The notes beneath the pieces are model-generated. The model was given only the letters and a program-made list of their open reading frames with translations. It was not told the origin of the DNA and ran no database searches. The translations under genes were made by a program, and so were the position numbers. From Glebionis coronaria (Eukaryota > Streptophyta > Magnoliopsida > Asterales > Asteraceae), in contig CM046875.1 in the NCBI GenBank assembly GCA_025667525.1, positions 201,352,125 to 201,416,124 on the forward strand: a stretch of 64,000 bases of DNA, written 5' to 3'. The stretch's first letter is position 1. Every line of letters begins with the position of its first letter. Of the stretch, positions 46,553 through 58,600 are shown one piece after another.

Positions 46553-49500
46553 ATGCCACCAAGGAGAATGACAAATGATGCCATTGCAAGGCTAGTTGCT
46601 GAAGAGGTTGCGAAAGCATTGGCTGCGGATAGAGCTGCGCGTGTTAACACTGAAGGAGCAGGTGGCTCTGGAGGTGCGGGTACTGAAGGTGAAGGTGAAC
46701 CTGCGGGACCTGATGCAGCTGCTGGAGGAGCAGGTGCAGCTGAGAATCCTGCAGATGAGGCTGCTGCTGTGGTTAAAGAATGTACTTTTGCTGGGTACAT
46801 GAAGTGTGGACCTACTGTATTTCAAGGAACTGGTGGAGCACTGGAATTATTCAGGTGGATTGAGAAAACGGAAACAACATTTGAGATTAGTGATTGCTCA
46901 GAAAGGAACAAGGTTAAGTTCGCAGTTGCTACTTTTAAGGATCGAGCTTTAAGCTGGTGGAAGACTCAAGTTGCTACAGTTGGTTTAGAAGCTGCAAACA
47001 GGAAACCTTGGGATGAAATTAAAAGGTTGTTGAAAGAGGAGTTCTGTCCAGAAGAAGAGTTGTCTGCTTTGGAGGATGAGTTGAGGCATCTAAAGCTGAA
47101 GGATAATAACATTGCCGCATATACTAGCCGATTCAATGAGTTGGTTTTGCTTTGTCCAGATGCTTTTGCTACTGAGAAGAAAAAGATGGATCAATACATC
47201 AAAGGGTTGCCTGGGTACATTAAAGGAGAGACAACTTCATCTCGACCCAAGAATTTTGTTGAGACTGTAAGAATGGCTCATACACTCATGGGGCAGAAAG
47301 TTCAAGATAGGGCTGAGAAAGCTGTTGAAAGTAGTAAAAGGAAATGGGAGAATTCTCAGAATGGTAATCAAGGTGGTAACCGCCATAAGCAGTACAATCA
47401 GAAGAGAAATGATGGGGCTAGAGCTGCGACTAACAAGAATGATAATACTGACCAAGGGGGACCAGCTCAGAAATGTAAGAGTTGTGGTGTTTGTCACTTT
47501 GGTAATTGTCCACCAAGGTGCACTAAGTGTGGAAAGGTTGGTCATGTTGTGGATAAATGTAAGACAAGGGTTCCTGCTACTGGAGCGAATGCTATTCCGA
47601 TCAAGACTTGCTTCGAATGTGGAGAGCGTGATCATTTTCGTCCTCAATGTCCAAAGTGGAAGAACAGGAAAGCAGGTGAAACTGCTGGGGCAGTTTATGT
47701 TGTTAAGGATGCGGATCAGGCACAAGGTCCAAATGTGGTGACGGGTACGTTCTTACTCAACCATCGTTATGCTAGTGTGTTGTTTGACTCAGGATCTGAT
47801 AGGAGCTTTATAAGCACTTCCTTTAGTCGTTTAATAGATATTGAGCCAACAAGCCTAAATTCTAGTTATGAGGTCGAGTTAGCTGATGGACAATTAGTTA
47901 GTACTACCACTATATTTAAGAAATGTCCTTTGAAATTAGCAAATCATTTGTTTGAAATTGATTTAATGCCGATAGATTTGGGTTCGTTTGATGTGATTGT
48001 TGGTATGGATTGGTTGGTTGCTCATGATGCGGTAATTGTATGTGGGGAGAAAGTTGTTCACATACCGGTTAAGGGTAAGGTGTTAGTAGTTAAAGGTGAT
48101 GTCGGTAGATCTCGTCTGACGGTGATATCTTGTATCAAGGCGAGGAAATATGTAGAAAGAGGTTGTCACCTGTTCTTGGCTCAAGTAGTGGAGAAGGAAC
48201 TACCGGTTAGGCGTGTGGAAGATGTTCCGGTTATTCGTGATTTTCCTGAAGTATTTCCCGATGACTTGCCAGGGCTTCCGCCTCAGCGAGAAGTCGAATT
48301 CAAGATTGATCTAGTGCCGGGAGCTGCACCGGTGGCACGTGCACCCTATCGTTTGGCACCGTCTGAGTTGAAGGAGTTGGCAGATCAGTTAAAGGAGTTA
48401 ATGGAGAAGGGGTTCATTAGACCAAGTTCGTCACCTTGGGGAGCTCCAGTGTTGTTCGTGAAAAAGAAGGACGGATCGTTCCGAATGTGCATAGACTACC
48501 GAGAGTTGAACAAGTTAACTATCAAAAATCGTTATCCACTTCCTAGGATCGATGATTTGTTCGATCAACTTCAAGGTTCGTGTGTGTACTCGAAGATCGA
48601 CTTGAGGTCGGGTTATCATCAACTTCGTGTTAAAGAGGAGGATATACCTATTACAGCTTTTCGGACGCGTTATGGACACTTTGAATTTCAAGTGATGCCG
48701 TTTGGGTTAACTAATGCACCTGCGGTATTCATGGACTTAATGAATCGTGTGTGTAAACCATATCTCGACAAGTTTGTGATTGTATTTATCGACGATATCC
48801 TGATTTATTCCAAAAGTCGGGAGGAGCATGAAGGTCATTTGAAGATTATTTTGGAGTTGTTGAAGAAGGAGAAGTTGTATGCAAAATTTTCTAAGTGTGA
48901 TTTTTGGTTGGATTCGGTCCAATTCCTTGGGCACGTGATCGATAGTAGCGGTGTTCATGTTGATCCTTCCAAAATTGAAGCTATTAGAGATTGGGCTACG
49001 CCTACGACCCCGACTGAAGTTAGACAATTCCTGGGATTAGCTGGATACTACCGGCGATTTATAGAAGGATTCTCTTTAATTTCTAAACCTCTTACCAAAC
49101 TTACCGAGAAAAACAAGAAGTATGAATGGGGTTCAGAAGAAGAAGAAGCATTCCAGACTTTGAAGCGGAAGCTGTGTTCTGCACCAATTTTGGCTTTGCC
49201 CGACGGAGCTGAAGACTTTGTGGTATATTGTGACGCATCACGTAAGGGTTTTGGTGCTGTGTTGATGCAAAGGGAGAAAGTGATTGCGTATGCATCTCGT
49301 CAATTGGGGAAGCATGAGGAGAATTATACTACACATGATTTGGAATTGGGAGCTGTTGTCTTTGCTCTTAGACTTTGGAGACACTATCTCTACGGTACGA
49401 AGAGTGTGGTATATACCGATCATAAAAGCCTGCAACATATTTTGGATCAGAAGGAGCTCAATATGAGGCAGAGAAGATGGGTAGAATTGTTGAGTGATTA

Positions 49501-51067
49501 CGACATTCAAATTTGCTATCATCCCGGCAAGGCGAATGTAGTTGCCGATGCACTTAGTAGGAAGGACAGAGAAATAACCAAAAGGGTTAGAGCTTTAGCT
49601 ATGAAAACTTATTCTGATTTATCTAATCGAATACTTAAAGCTCAAACTAAGGCGATGGAGGAAGAGAATGTGAGAAATGAAGACTTGGGTAGAAGGATGA
49701 CACCTATATTCGAAATTCGTGATGACGGAATTCGGTATTTCGAGAATCGTGTGTGGTTACCGGTGTATGGAGGACTGAGAGATCTAATTATGCACGAATC
49801 TCATAAGTCTAAATATTCGATTCACCCAGGATCGGATAAAATGTACCAAGACTTAAAGAAATGTTACTGGTGGCCGAATATGAAGGCTAACATTGCTACT
49901 TATGTTAGTAAATGCTTGACGTGTGCGAAGGTGAAGTTTGAGCACAAGAGACCTTCGGGTTTACTGCAACAACCTGAAATTCCAGAATGGAAATGGGAGA
50001 GGATCACTATGGATTTTGTTTCGGGACTTCCGAGAACTTCTAGTGGTTATGATACGATTTGGGTGATTGTTGATCGGTTGACTAAGTCGGCTCATTTCTT
50101 GCCGATGAAGAAAACTGATGACTTAGACAAACTTACTCGGTTGTATTTGAAGGAAGTTGTTTGTAGACATGGAGTTCCTTTGTCAATTATTTCTGATCGA
50201 GATAGTCGGTTCACATCTGAGTTTTGGAGATCGCTTCAGCGAGCTTTGGGGACTCAGTTGGATATGAGCACTGCGTATCATCCGGAGACGGACGGACAAA
50301 GTGAGAGGACTATTCAGACCTTGGAGGATATGTTACGAGCGTGTGTAATGGATTTTGGAGGTAGTTGGGATCGACACTTACCTTTGGTGGAGTTCTCATA
50401 CAACAACAGTTATCATGCAAGTATTAAGGCTGCGCCTTTTGAAGCACTTTACGGGCGAAAGTGTAGATCACCAGTTGGTTGGTGTGAGGTTGGAGAAAGT
50501 CAGTTGACGGGTCCTGAGTTGATTAGAGAAACGACTGAGAAGATCGTGCAAATCAAGAATCGTTTATTAACAGCCCGTAGTAGGCAGAAGAGTTATGCGG
50601 ATAAGAGGAGAAAACCATTGGAGTTTGATATTGGCGATATGGTTATGTTGAAAGTATCACCTTGGAAAGGAGTAATTCGATTTGGCAAGCGAGGAAAGCT
50701 TAGTCCGCGCTATATTGGTCCATTCAAGATTATTGATCGAGTTGGTCCTGTGGCATATAAGTTGGAATTGCCAGAGAAGTTAAGTGCTATTCACAATACT
50801 TTTCACGTTTCTAATCTTAAGAGGTGTTTGGCGGACGAGAATTTGATAATTCCACTTGAGGAGATTCAACTGGACGACAAGCTGCATTTTATTGAAGAAC
50901 CGGTGGAGATTATGGATCGAGAGGTGAAACGGCTTAAGCAAAGTCGGATCCCGATAGTGAAAGTGCGATGGAATTCCCGACGTGGACCCGAATACACTTG
51001 GGAGCGTGAGGACTACTTCAAGAGCAAGTATCCACATTTATTCGTAGATGGACCTAAGGAGAAGTAA
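46553..51067 (+). CDS. gag-pol: Tekay-1 Gag-Pol polyprotein (1504 codons, intact)
   Basis: A single continuous ORF. An Ala/Gly/Glu-rich N-terminus precedes the gag capsid domain (about 80-260). Zinc knuckles [14 protein letters not shown] (about 323) and [14 protein letters not shown] follow, then protease ([10 protein letters not shown], about 410). RT has [10 protein letters not shown] near 745, and RNase H has [13 protein letters not shown] (about 891), YTDHKSL and ADALSRK. Integrase has the HHCC region from about 1081, MDFVSG (about 1153), SDRDSRFTS and [13 protein letters not shown] chromodomain-type tail [19 protein letters not shown] lies near 1466-1485. All catalytic motifs look normal. 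Unlike Tekay-2 it has no introns and no frame break, so Gag and Pol are made as one protein. I chose ATG 46553, which opens with MPPRRM, a common chromovirus start. Confidence 0.97.
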   Translation: MPPRRMTNDAIARLVAEEVAKALAADRAARVNTEGAGGSGGAGTEGEGEPAGPDAAAGGAGAAENPADEAAAVVKECTFAGYMKCGPTVFQGTGGALELFRWIEKTETTFEISDCSERNKVKFAVATFKDRALSWWKTQVATVGLEAANRKPWDEIKRLLKEEFCPEEELSALEDELRHLKLKDNNIAAYTSRFNELVLLCPDAFATEKKKMDQYIKGLPGYIKGETTSSRPKNFVETVRMAHTLMGQKVQDRAEKAVESSKRKWENSQNGNQGGNRHKQYNQKRNDGARAATNKNDNTDQGGPAQKCKSCGVCHFGNCPPRCTKCGKVGHVVDKCKTRVPATGANAIPIKTCFECGERDHFRPQCPKWKNRKAGETAGAVYVVKDADQAQGPNVVTGTFLLNHRYASVLFDSGSDRSFISTSFSRLIDIEPTSLNSSYEVELADGQLVSTTTIFKKCPLKLANHLFEIDLMPIDLGSFDVIVGMDWLVAHDAVIVCGEKVVHIPVKGKVLVVKGDVGRSRLTVISCIKARKYVERGCHLFLAQVVEKELPVRRVEDVPVIRDFPEVFPDDLPGLPPQREVEFKIDLVPGAAPVARAPYRLAPSELKELADQLKELMEKGFIRPSSSPWGAPVLFVKKKDGSFRMCIDYRELNKLTIKNRYPLPRIDDLFDQLQGSCVYSKIDLRSGYHQLRVKEEDIPITAFRTRYGHFEFQVMPFGLTNAPAVFMDLMNRVCKPYLDKFVIVFIDDILIYSKSREEHEGHLKIILELLKKEKLYAKFSKCDFWLDSVQFLGHVIDSSGVHVDPSKIEAIRDWATPTTPTEVRQFLGLAGYYRRFIEGFSLISKPLTKLTEKNKKYEWGSEEEEAFQTLKRKLCSAPILALPDGAEDFVVYCDASRKGFGAVLMQREKVIAYASRQLGKHEENYTTHDLELGAVVFALRLWRHYLYGTKSVVYTDHKSLQHILDQKELNMRQRRWVELLSDYDIQICYHPGKANVVADALSRKDREITKRVRALAMKTYSDLSNRILKAQTKAMEEENVRNEDLGRRMTPIFEIRDDGIRYFENRVWLPVYGGLRDLIMHESHKSKYSIHPGSDKMYQDLKKCYWWPNMKANIATYVSKCLTCAKVKFEHKRPSGLLQQPEIPEWKWERITMDFVSGLPRTSSGYDTIWVIVDRLTKSAHFLPMKKTDDLDKLTRLYLKEVVCRHGVPLSIISDRDSRFTSEFWRSLQRALGTQLDMSTAYHPETDGQSERTIQTLEDMLRACVMDFGGSWDRHLPLVEFSYNNSYHASIKAAPFEALYGRKCRSPVGWCEVGESQLTGPELIRETTEKIVQIKNRLLTARSRQKSYADKRRKPLEFDIGDMVMLKVSPWKGVIRFGKRGKLSPRYIGPFKIIDRVGPVAYKLELPEKLSAIHNTFHVSNLKRCLADENLIIPLEEIQLDDKLHFIEEPVEIMDREVKRLKQSRIPIVKVRWNSRRGPEYTWEREDYFKSKYPHLFVDGPKEK

Positions 51068-51090
51068 GCCCCGGGACGGTGCTCTCCTAA

Positions 51091-51101
51091 GGTGGTGAGG
51101 A
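51091..51101 (+). promoter_or_regulatory. Tekay-1 polypurine tract
   Basis: The purine-rich ggtggtgagga directly precedes the 3' LTR start TGTAAAACC. It is imperfect (two T residues) but in the obligatory position. Confidence 0.7.
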
Positions 51102-53670
51102 TGTAAAACCCGCAAAATAAGGTCATTATTTAATTCTTACTTTTCAAATATTTTTGAAGTATTTTATAATCTTAAATATTTTTACGTTTAACGGTTTAAG
51201 TTGAAATCGATATTAAATATTTTAATTTTATATTTTGACGAGCAACGAGGACTACTAGTGATCGCGATACCGACGGATGCCCATAATTCTATATTTCATT
51301 ATCGATCGTTTCGATATTTAATATTTTTGACGATATCGTCTTAATTACGTATCGAGTCATTATATTTTTATTTTTCGTGTGCGTTTAAACTTTTTAGTAT
51401 TTTTACAAAACCCGAGTCCCGTAAATATTTTCAAATATTGACTAGTGACAATTTCCCACCTTTTAAACTAGCTATTTACAAATTTTAACCAAACTTTTGC
51501 CAAATTGCACAAAAGCCCTCACCCCACTAACTAAAATTTAAATAAAATAAAACACACACACACACACATTATTTTACTTCCAAAATTTTTCTCTCTCTCT
51601 CTTTCTTTCTTCTCTTTGCCGAAACCCACACACACCCACCAAATCCATTCATTTTTCAATTTATCTTGAGTTTGAGGTTGATTCAAGCTAAACCAAGCAT
51701 AGACCCATCTTTATTTTTGATCAAGGATCACAAAGGTATAAAAATTTTACACATGCAAGCACTTTTTATTTTTATGATGTTAGTAGGTGGAAGCCATGGT
51801 CATGCATGGTGTTTTTAGCATGATCCATGGGGATTCTTGCTAGAAATCTTGTTAAAAATTATATTTTGATCCAAAGATTTTTATTTTTGTTATGATTTTG
51901 ATGTTATGGTGGATGTATGATGATATTAGAGTATAGGAATGACCATTTCTATGGTTGGTTGTGGTCAAAAAGTTGATTTTGTACAAGTTTTTGGTACTCA
52001 TTTTATAGCAGTAAGTAAACTGAGAAATCCGAATTTTTATATTTTGAAAATGACTAAACTTATAGCCTAGGGTTGTAGATAATTTCCTTAGCTTCGATTT
52101 GATATAAGGTAGAGCTTCTAACTCAAAACGAGCGCGAAGTTATGGTGTTTTGAATGATCGTGTACCGGGAGACGAGTATCGACACTACATATAGTTGTTG
52201 CCGATATTTGGATCGAATCTCGGGGACTCTAAATGGATGTTTTAAAATGAGTAACCTACTGATAATGAGGTATTTATATATTAGGTTGAGTTTACTTTAA
52301 AACCCGAGTGTCGTTTTTGTTAACGGAGTCGTTTACATAAGTTAAAGCGGTCGTATGAAAAATTAACGCAAATCTGTCCGGATTTTGTGGTTTGAAAATG
52401 AGTCGAGTAAAGGACTTTAAAAGTAATTTCATTTGATAAACTTGTAGGAGGACTTTCTATATATAGTAAGTTAGCTTTTTGAGTCGTTTCATAAACGGTC
52501 GACAAGTTTAAAAAGGGTAAATAAGCTAGTACATGTAGTATGTACCGGCGGATTTTGTTAAAAGTATAAAATGGTAAGGTAAATGAGTAGTGAAGTATAA
52601 TAAAGTTATTTATATCGTTTACTTGCGAGTGTATTGTGGTTTTATGAGTTCGAGTTTGATTTTATTAAGTATCGTTTATTCTCGAGTCTATTATTAAAGT
52701 ACGCGCCTTATTTGCTAGGTTGCGGTTATCGTGATTATCGGGCATCTACTATCGTCGGCGATTGTCTTCAACTACTATAAGTACTAAGGTTAGTCTATAG
52801 CCTCGTTTGAGCTCATTCAAATATTTTAAAACCCGCGAGGGGGAATACATGTTTTGTAAACTTAGAACACAAGATTTTTATGGTATGCTTGTCCCTTTAT
52901 GAATGGACCCGTGGTTGCCTTTGAATTGCATTAAGTGATTGCCTTTGTTAAAGCCTCAATTATGGACCGTTAATTAACCTATGATGGGTTAACCGCTAGT
53001 ACAGTTAATAGATCTATGGGGGAAGCCGCCCCGGTTCAGTTTTTGTGGACTTGTCATAGAAGCTTAGGCCCGACCTCCACACTGTTTGAACATATTGTAT
53101 TGAGAAGTCAGGTATACGGCAATGTACCAATAATCTGGAGGTAAATGACAATTAATAAATCTCCTGTCTTATCAGACGTCTTAAGGGAGTGTCTAAGGGC
53201 TCGGTTCCATGAGCTTATTGCAATTTATGCTAGATACAATTATTATTGTTGATGCAAATTATTATCTGATGCTTATAAGCATGCCACAAACTTAAAATCT
53301 TAGCTTGTGTTCAAAAATGATTATATAAACCTATAGATTCACTCGGCATTTTTGCTGATGATTTTCTCACATGTATTTCAGGTAATCAAGAAGGCTGAAG
53401 CTTGGAAGCCACGGGAATGAATGTTGTGCACTACTTTGTATATAAACTCTTTGAATATTTGTCGTTCCTTTTGTTCAAAACAATTTAAATCTTTTGTTTT
53501 GGTTGTACTTTGGTTACGATGTCTTGGGACTACGCTACTCTGACAAATGTTTTGGGAACGATGAATTCAAAACGTCTCTTTTCGAGTCGTTCTTTATAAA
53601 TTATGTGTTTTGTATCATTGTTTAGCACCCAAAGATGTATTCCGCTGCGTGTAAATTTGGGGGTGTTAAA
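51102..53670 (+). repeat. Tekay-1 3' LTR
   Basis: It is near-identical to 43289-45855. The differences seen are acccatt/actcatt, ggtgagtc/ggttagtc, gaacgaat/gaatgaat and an extra 'at' near 51862. It ends GTGTTAAA followed by the TSD agaaa (53671-53675). Confidence 0.93.
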
Positions 53671-53675
53671 AGAAA
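53671..53675. repeat. Target-site duplication of Tekay-1, right copy (agaaa)
   Basis: It follows the 3' LTR and matches 43284-43288. SIRE-B post-pol sequence resumes immediately after it (..aaccataaaaatt). Confidence 0.85.
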
Positions 53676-54841
53676 AACCATAAAAATTATAAAATCAAGA
53701 AAAACCAAAAATATTTTTCGTTTAAAACGGGCATGTCTTTTAGTACGGTAATATTTACGGCCTTAGAAATGTCGATCAATATTGACACGGTGCCATAAAT
53801 AGAGTCCGTATAAAAGTTGTACATTTTTAAAACATGCCCATTATGGCTTGTAGTTATTTCAGACTGCAACCCGGTTTTCATATTAAAGTCACGTATTTCC
53901 TTGGAAAACGTTGGCTCAGAACGGGAATTAATTTTCTCGGGCGTGATTTACAAGCCAAATCATGCAAAGGGATCAAGTTTACTTTACAACTTGGTCTAAC
54001 ACGAATTAGTGTACGTCTCAGTGCATTAATTTGTTAAAATAAGAGAAATCTTATTGACACCACGAATCAAACTTTTTCAAGAAATCAATTGGGAAATGTT
54101 TTTCATCATCATGTGCCTCGTTAAACAATGACTACAGCTCTTTAAATAGAAAACGGGTCATCGTTTAAGGGGGAGAAAATGTTTCATCATCTTTCACATC
54201 AAAAGATCCTCAAAAGTTTTCAAGGAAACTCACAAAGCTTAATGGTTAATGGTTGGATTGCTTTGGCAATATGTCTTGTTGTTGCTTATAAGTTTGTTGT
54301 GGATTGTGCTTGTGTTAAGTTAAATTAATCACTAAGGCTCGAATAGTTTACATAAGATAGGGTCAAAATGGCTTGTATCAAATCTTAGTAACCAAAAGAA
54401 TGATTGAATGAAGCAAAAAGAAAATTGAGGGGGCAAAGTTGACAAATTGTCCAAACTTGTGGAAAACTTTGACCTAGTCAAAAGTAACCCCCCCGTTTCT
54501 TCTTTCATATCACTGTGCCTGTTTAATCATTTGCCGCCATTGACATACCTTCCACACAAACTCACGAAACCAATCAATCATCTGAAATCAATCACTTTCT
54601 CAGTTCAAGATCTTCTAAAAAGGTATTAAATCGGTTTAAACCTTCATGCAAACCAAGTTGATTAACTGTTTAAACTTGAAATCAAACGAATCAAATTACT
54701 GCCTAATTAGGGTTAGTTAATTTGGGGGTTTTGCCTGGGGATGATTCGGAATAGGTTAATTGCACTATTTTTGCCTTTAGATCAATTGAGTCAAACGGAT
54801 TAAGTGCCTAATTAGAAAAAAATTGTAACTGTTGCAAAACT
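53676..54841 (+). other. SIRE-B interval between pol and the third ORF
   Basis: The first 380 bases match the copia A post-pol tract (complement of 10080-10500). After that comes a polypurine-like motif (TTTAAGGGGGAGAAAAT, 54164-54180) and then sequence with no match elsewhere in the window. It looks like a transcribed leader: Pro/Thr-type codon noise, and CT- and CA-rich sequence around 54490-54610, ending in a donor-like AAAAAG|GTATT (GT at 54623). No ORF here is credible. Confidence 0.55.
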
Positions 54842-55524
54842 TTCCGCGTAAGAACAACTTTCCGCATGGTGAAAATTTTTCCGAATAGAAAAGTTTTCCG
54901 CATAAGGCAAACGTTCCGCATAAGGGAAAAAGTTCCGCATAGGAAAATGTTCCGCATAGGGTAAATTTTCCGCATAGGGCAAAATGTTCCGCATAGGGCA
55001 AAAAGTTCCGCATAGGGCAAAAAGTTCCGTATAGGGTAAATTTTCCGCATGGGCAAAAAGTTCCGCATAGGGCAAAAGTTCCGCATAGGGTAAATTTTCC
55101 GCATAGGGCAAAATGTTCCGCATAGGGCAAAAAGTTCCGCATAGGGCAAAAGTTCCGCATAAGAAAATGTTCCGAATAGGAAATGTTCCGAATAGGAAAT
55201 GTTCCGAATAGGAAATGTTCCGAATAGGAAATGTTCCGAATAGGAAATGTTCCGAATAGGAAAATGTTCCGAATAGGAAATGTTCCGAATAGGAAATGTT
55301 CCGCATAAGCCCAAATGTTCCGAATGGAGGAATTTTTTCCGCATAGCCCAAATGTTCCGAATGGAGGAATTTTTTCCGCATAGCCCAAATGTTCCGAATA
55401 GTGCTTTTATTCCGCATAGCCTAATGTTCCGAATAGAGCTGTTATTCTGCATAGCCAAATGTTCCGAATAGGCCTTTATTCAGAATAGGGATTTTATTCC
55501 ACATAGGCTAATTATTCCGAATAG
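54842..55524 (+). repeat. Array 2 of TTCCG[C/A]ATAG in the third-ORF leader
   Basis: About 35-40 copies of a TTCCGCATAG or TTCCGAATAG core occur. The first half is mostly the C form with ..ggcaaaa.. linkers. A central block near 55165-55310 has eight or so near-perfect 16-bp units (gttccgaataggaaat), and the last part mixes both forms. All three minus frames stay open across it, producing ORFs of 201-216 codons that are not genes. The core is the same as in array 1, twenty kilobases upstream. Confidence 0.93.
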
Positions 55525-55636
55525 AAGATGTTTGAATGATTTCAAAGCTTAAGGGATTATGTCATATGTACAATGCTTAGGTTTAAAGTCATAATGATAT
55601 TCATACTTGTTTGTATCAACCTTTGTGTTTTATCTT

Positions 55637-55647
55637 AAGCAGAGACG
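55637..55647 (+). promoter_or_regulatory. Splice-acceptor-like site just before the third ORF
   Basis: A T-rich tract (ctttgtgttttatctt) ends in AAGCAG, with AG at 55641-55642, six bases before the ATG. It could pair with the donor in the 5' leader (33994), giving a spliced mRNA that skips gag-pol, or with the nearer donor-like site at 54623, removing array 2. Confidence 0.45.
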
Positions 55648-58600
55648 ATGACTAACCCTACCGTACAACAACTACAAGACGACAGAGCCGCCGCCATTGC
55701 TGAAGCCAAGACTCTAAAGTTTGTTCCAAACAACTACCGTCTGAAGGAGGTATCTCACTCTACCCATAATGGCTTTAAGGTAGCTACAGCCATGCTTGAT
55801 AAATCTCACTTCAAGTATGCGCTAAGGAGAAGTGCTTCGGTGCCCTATGACTACCTTTACGAGTTCTGGGCTACCAAAGAGAGGACGTCGAACAAGATCA
55901 CTTTTTCCTTAGACAACAAGCAGCAGACGCTTACTATGTCAGACTTCAGGAAGATCTTTGGCTTTCGACCGATACTCAAAGGTCTACCATCATACTCACC
56001 CAACCCTACCAAGGACCAGATGATGGAGATGTTCACCGCCATTGGATGTCTTGACATTCGAACCCCGTCTGAGTTTACTACTGCCAAAATTGGTCAACCA
56101 TGGAAAGCTATTTTTGGGATTCTAAGCCGATGCCTAACACCCAAAACAACTGGGTATGATGCTGTTCGTCCACCAATCATCAAGATGTTTTATGGTATGT
56201 TCAAAGGTATGGGTATTGATTATGCATCACTGCTGTGGGAGGAGTTTACTTTTCAACTCTTCACTAACACAAAGGGTAAAATCAAAACTTACCAGTACCC
56301 TAGGTTTATTAAGTTGATCATACATTACTTTATGGAAAACGATGCATCCATTAACAAGCTTGCAGGAAGTCGTCACCACATGATAGATGATGATGATTTG
56401 GTAGACTTAAGGCAGGAAACTCATTCGAATACGGTTATTCCTGGTCCCATTCCCAGTCATCTTCTGACCGATGAGATCATTGAATCTGATGATTACAAGA
56501 ACTTGCTCACGGAAATTGAGAAACAACGAGCAAGCCTTCTAGCAGGTGAAGACTCATCTACCACGGTTAAAAGCAAAGGTAAAAGGAAGCAAGCAGATTT
56601 ACCTGAGCCCAAAACCAAGAAGAAGAAGACAGAGGGTAAGAAAGGAAAGGGTAAGGCTGATGAGATGCGTTTGCGTGACGAAGAAGGCATTGCTGATCCT
56701 GATCTTGAGAAAACTGAGAAACAAATAATGAAGATAGCCATTCAAAGGAGCAGGAAAGACACTGGTGGTAGTGGTTCAGGTGTAAGAGTAGACGTTGAGG
56801 ATGAGTACATGGAACCTCATGATGTTGATGAGTTTGGGTCACCTGAAAATTATTCCACTTCGAAGGAGCCATCAATCCCTGTTTCTACACCACCTCCTCC
56901 ACCTACTCAACCTTTAACAACTCAACCTCCACCAACTCAACCCTTACCAACCAAACAGGTTTCTACACCACTTCCTCCACCACCACCAAAGCCCATCCTT
57001 AGCACCGCAGTCACAACCGAGCCTATTCCATCAACATCTGCAACATCTGCAACATCTGCAATGGCAGCAATAGTGTTGGGCGAGATGTTGGATAAACATG
57101 TGGATGCTCACAAGAGAGAAATGAATGAACTTCGCCAAGAGTTAAATAGAAGAGCTCAAAGTGAAGAAGCATCAAGGAAAGCTCAAGAAGAGTTGATTGC
57201 CAAGTTCGCTGCAGACATGGAAGCTACACGTAAAGCTCATGCAGAGGAACTTGCTCAGGTTAAAAGGGATGAAGCTAATAGGCATAAAGCACGAATTGCA
57301 AGACTTAAAGCTATTAAGGATGACTTTAAAGAGCAAAAAGAAGCTCTTGAAGCTACTATTGAGCAAAGAGTGAAAGACTCCATTGAATCCTTAATGCCTA
57401 AACTGCGTGATGATTTGAAGACGCTTGCTGCTGATAACTTGATGATCAAGTCATCCAATCCTTCAGAAGCCGCCTACAAGATCGCATATGACTTGACGGA
57501 TTTTGAACTGAAGAAGATCCTTAAGGATCGAATGAAGGAACTTGGATCGTTTGATAAATCGAGAAAACAACGGGCTCTCTTCAAATCCCTGAATGACGCT
57601 ATCATGGAGGATGATAGGTTGTTCAAGACGTTTGGAAGTGTGGTACCCTACCACATTCTCCCTGAAGAAGAACGGGAAGAGAGTGAGGAAGACGAGGGTA
57701 CTGGTGGAGAGGAGGAAGAAGAAGAAGAAGAAGATAAGAATGAGGAGGAGGATGAGGATGAGAATGATGAGGATGATGAGGACGATAGTGATAATGATGA
57801 TGAAGATGAGGATGAGGATGAGGATGAGGATGGAGATGATGATAATGATGGTAATGATGGTGGTGATGGTCACCAGGAGAGTGTTAAGGGGAGCAATGCG
57901 GATAAAGGTGAACAGCGTGAGAAAGGGGATAAGGGCGCCAACTCAAAGAAAGTGGTTAAGTCTGGCACCAAGTCAAAGAAAGATGCAGCACCAAAGGAGA
58001 AGTCTACATCCACGGAATCCAGACGATCGAAGTGGCGCCATGACGTGAATGCCACTACAGGGTCATCTATTCCTGGTACATTTATCCATAAATCAATACC
58101 TGTTACCACTAACCCCGTTAGTTCTTGTGTTGTTACTCCTGTGATTGCAGAATCGGTTACCGAACCAGAAGCTGCACAACACTCACCCGTCCATGACACT
58201 GCTGAAATGCCTGAATCTGAACAAGCAGATGTTCATGTCTCTACTCCTCTGCAACAAAACCCACAATCTACTATTCCTGAACCAAGCACAAGGAACTGGG
58301 AGGACACATTGGAAATCGACGAGACTGCTCCACCACAGGCTTGGATCATGGCAGCGGCGCAGTATGATCCGATCACCGACGCCGACAAAGAAGTCTTGTA
58401 CCTTCGTATCCGAAGTCCGATTGACTTATGTGCATTTCTTGCTCATGAGTATAAGACTTCGGTTACTCCATCATTGGTGAAGAAAGTACTGAAGGATAAA
58501 AGACTTCGCGCCAAAACCCGGTTGCCCCAAATGGAGTTCGAATATTATGCCGAGGAGATCCTGAAGGCTCTGAATACCGTTCAACGGCCAGGTCTTCATG

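Larger units (their letters stand above)
43289..53670 (+). mobile_element. Tekay-1: intact, very young chromodomain Ty3/gypsy element
   Basis: The LTRs are 43289-45855 (2567 bp) and 51102-53670 (2569 bp). The visible differences are three substitutions and one two-base indel. The TSD is agaaa, the primer site matches tRNA-Met, a purine-rich tract precedes the 3' LTR, and one uninterrupted 1504-codon gag-pol fills the inside. Domain order and the chromodomain place it with plant chromoviruses, probably Tekay/Del. It is the most recent insertion in the window and has every part needed for autonomous movement. Confidence 0.95.

Noticed and set aside
54777..55458. Three overlapping minus-strand ORFs of 201-216 codons rich in 'RNISYSEHFLFGTF'
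   Set aside because: All three frames stay open only because the repeat unit of array 2 lacks stops on that strand. There is no start context, and the product is a frame-shifted translation of the repeat.
57463..58048. ORFs on both strands over the Glu/Asp region of the third ORF
   Set aside because: They are shadows of a low-complexity acidic stretch with strong codon bias. The plus-frame protein is the coherent one.
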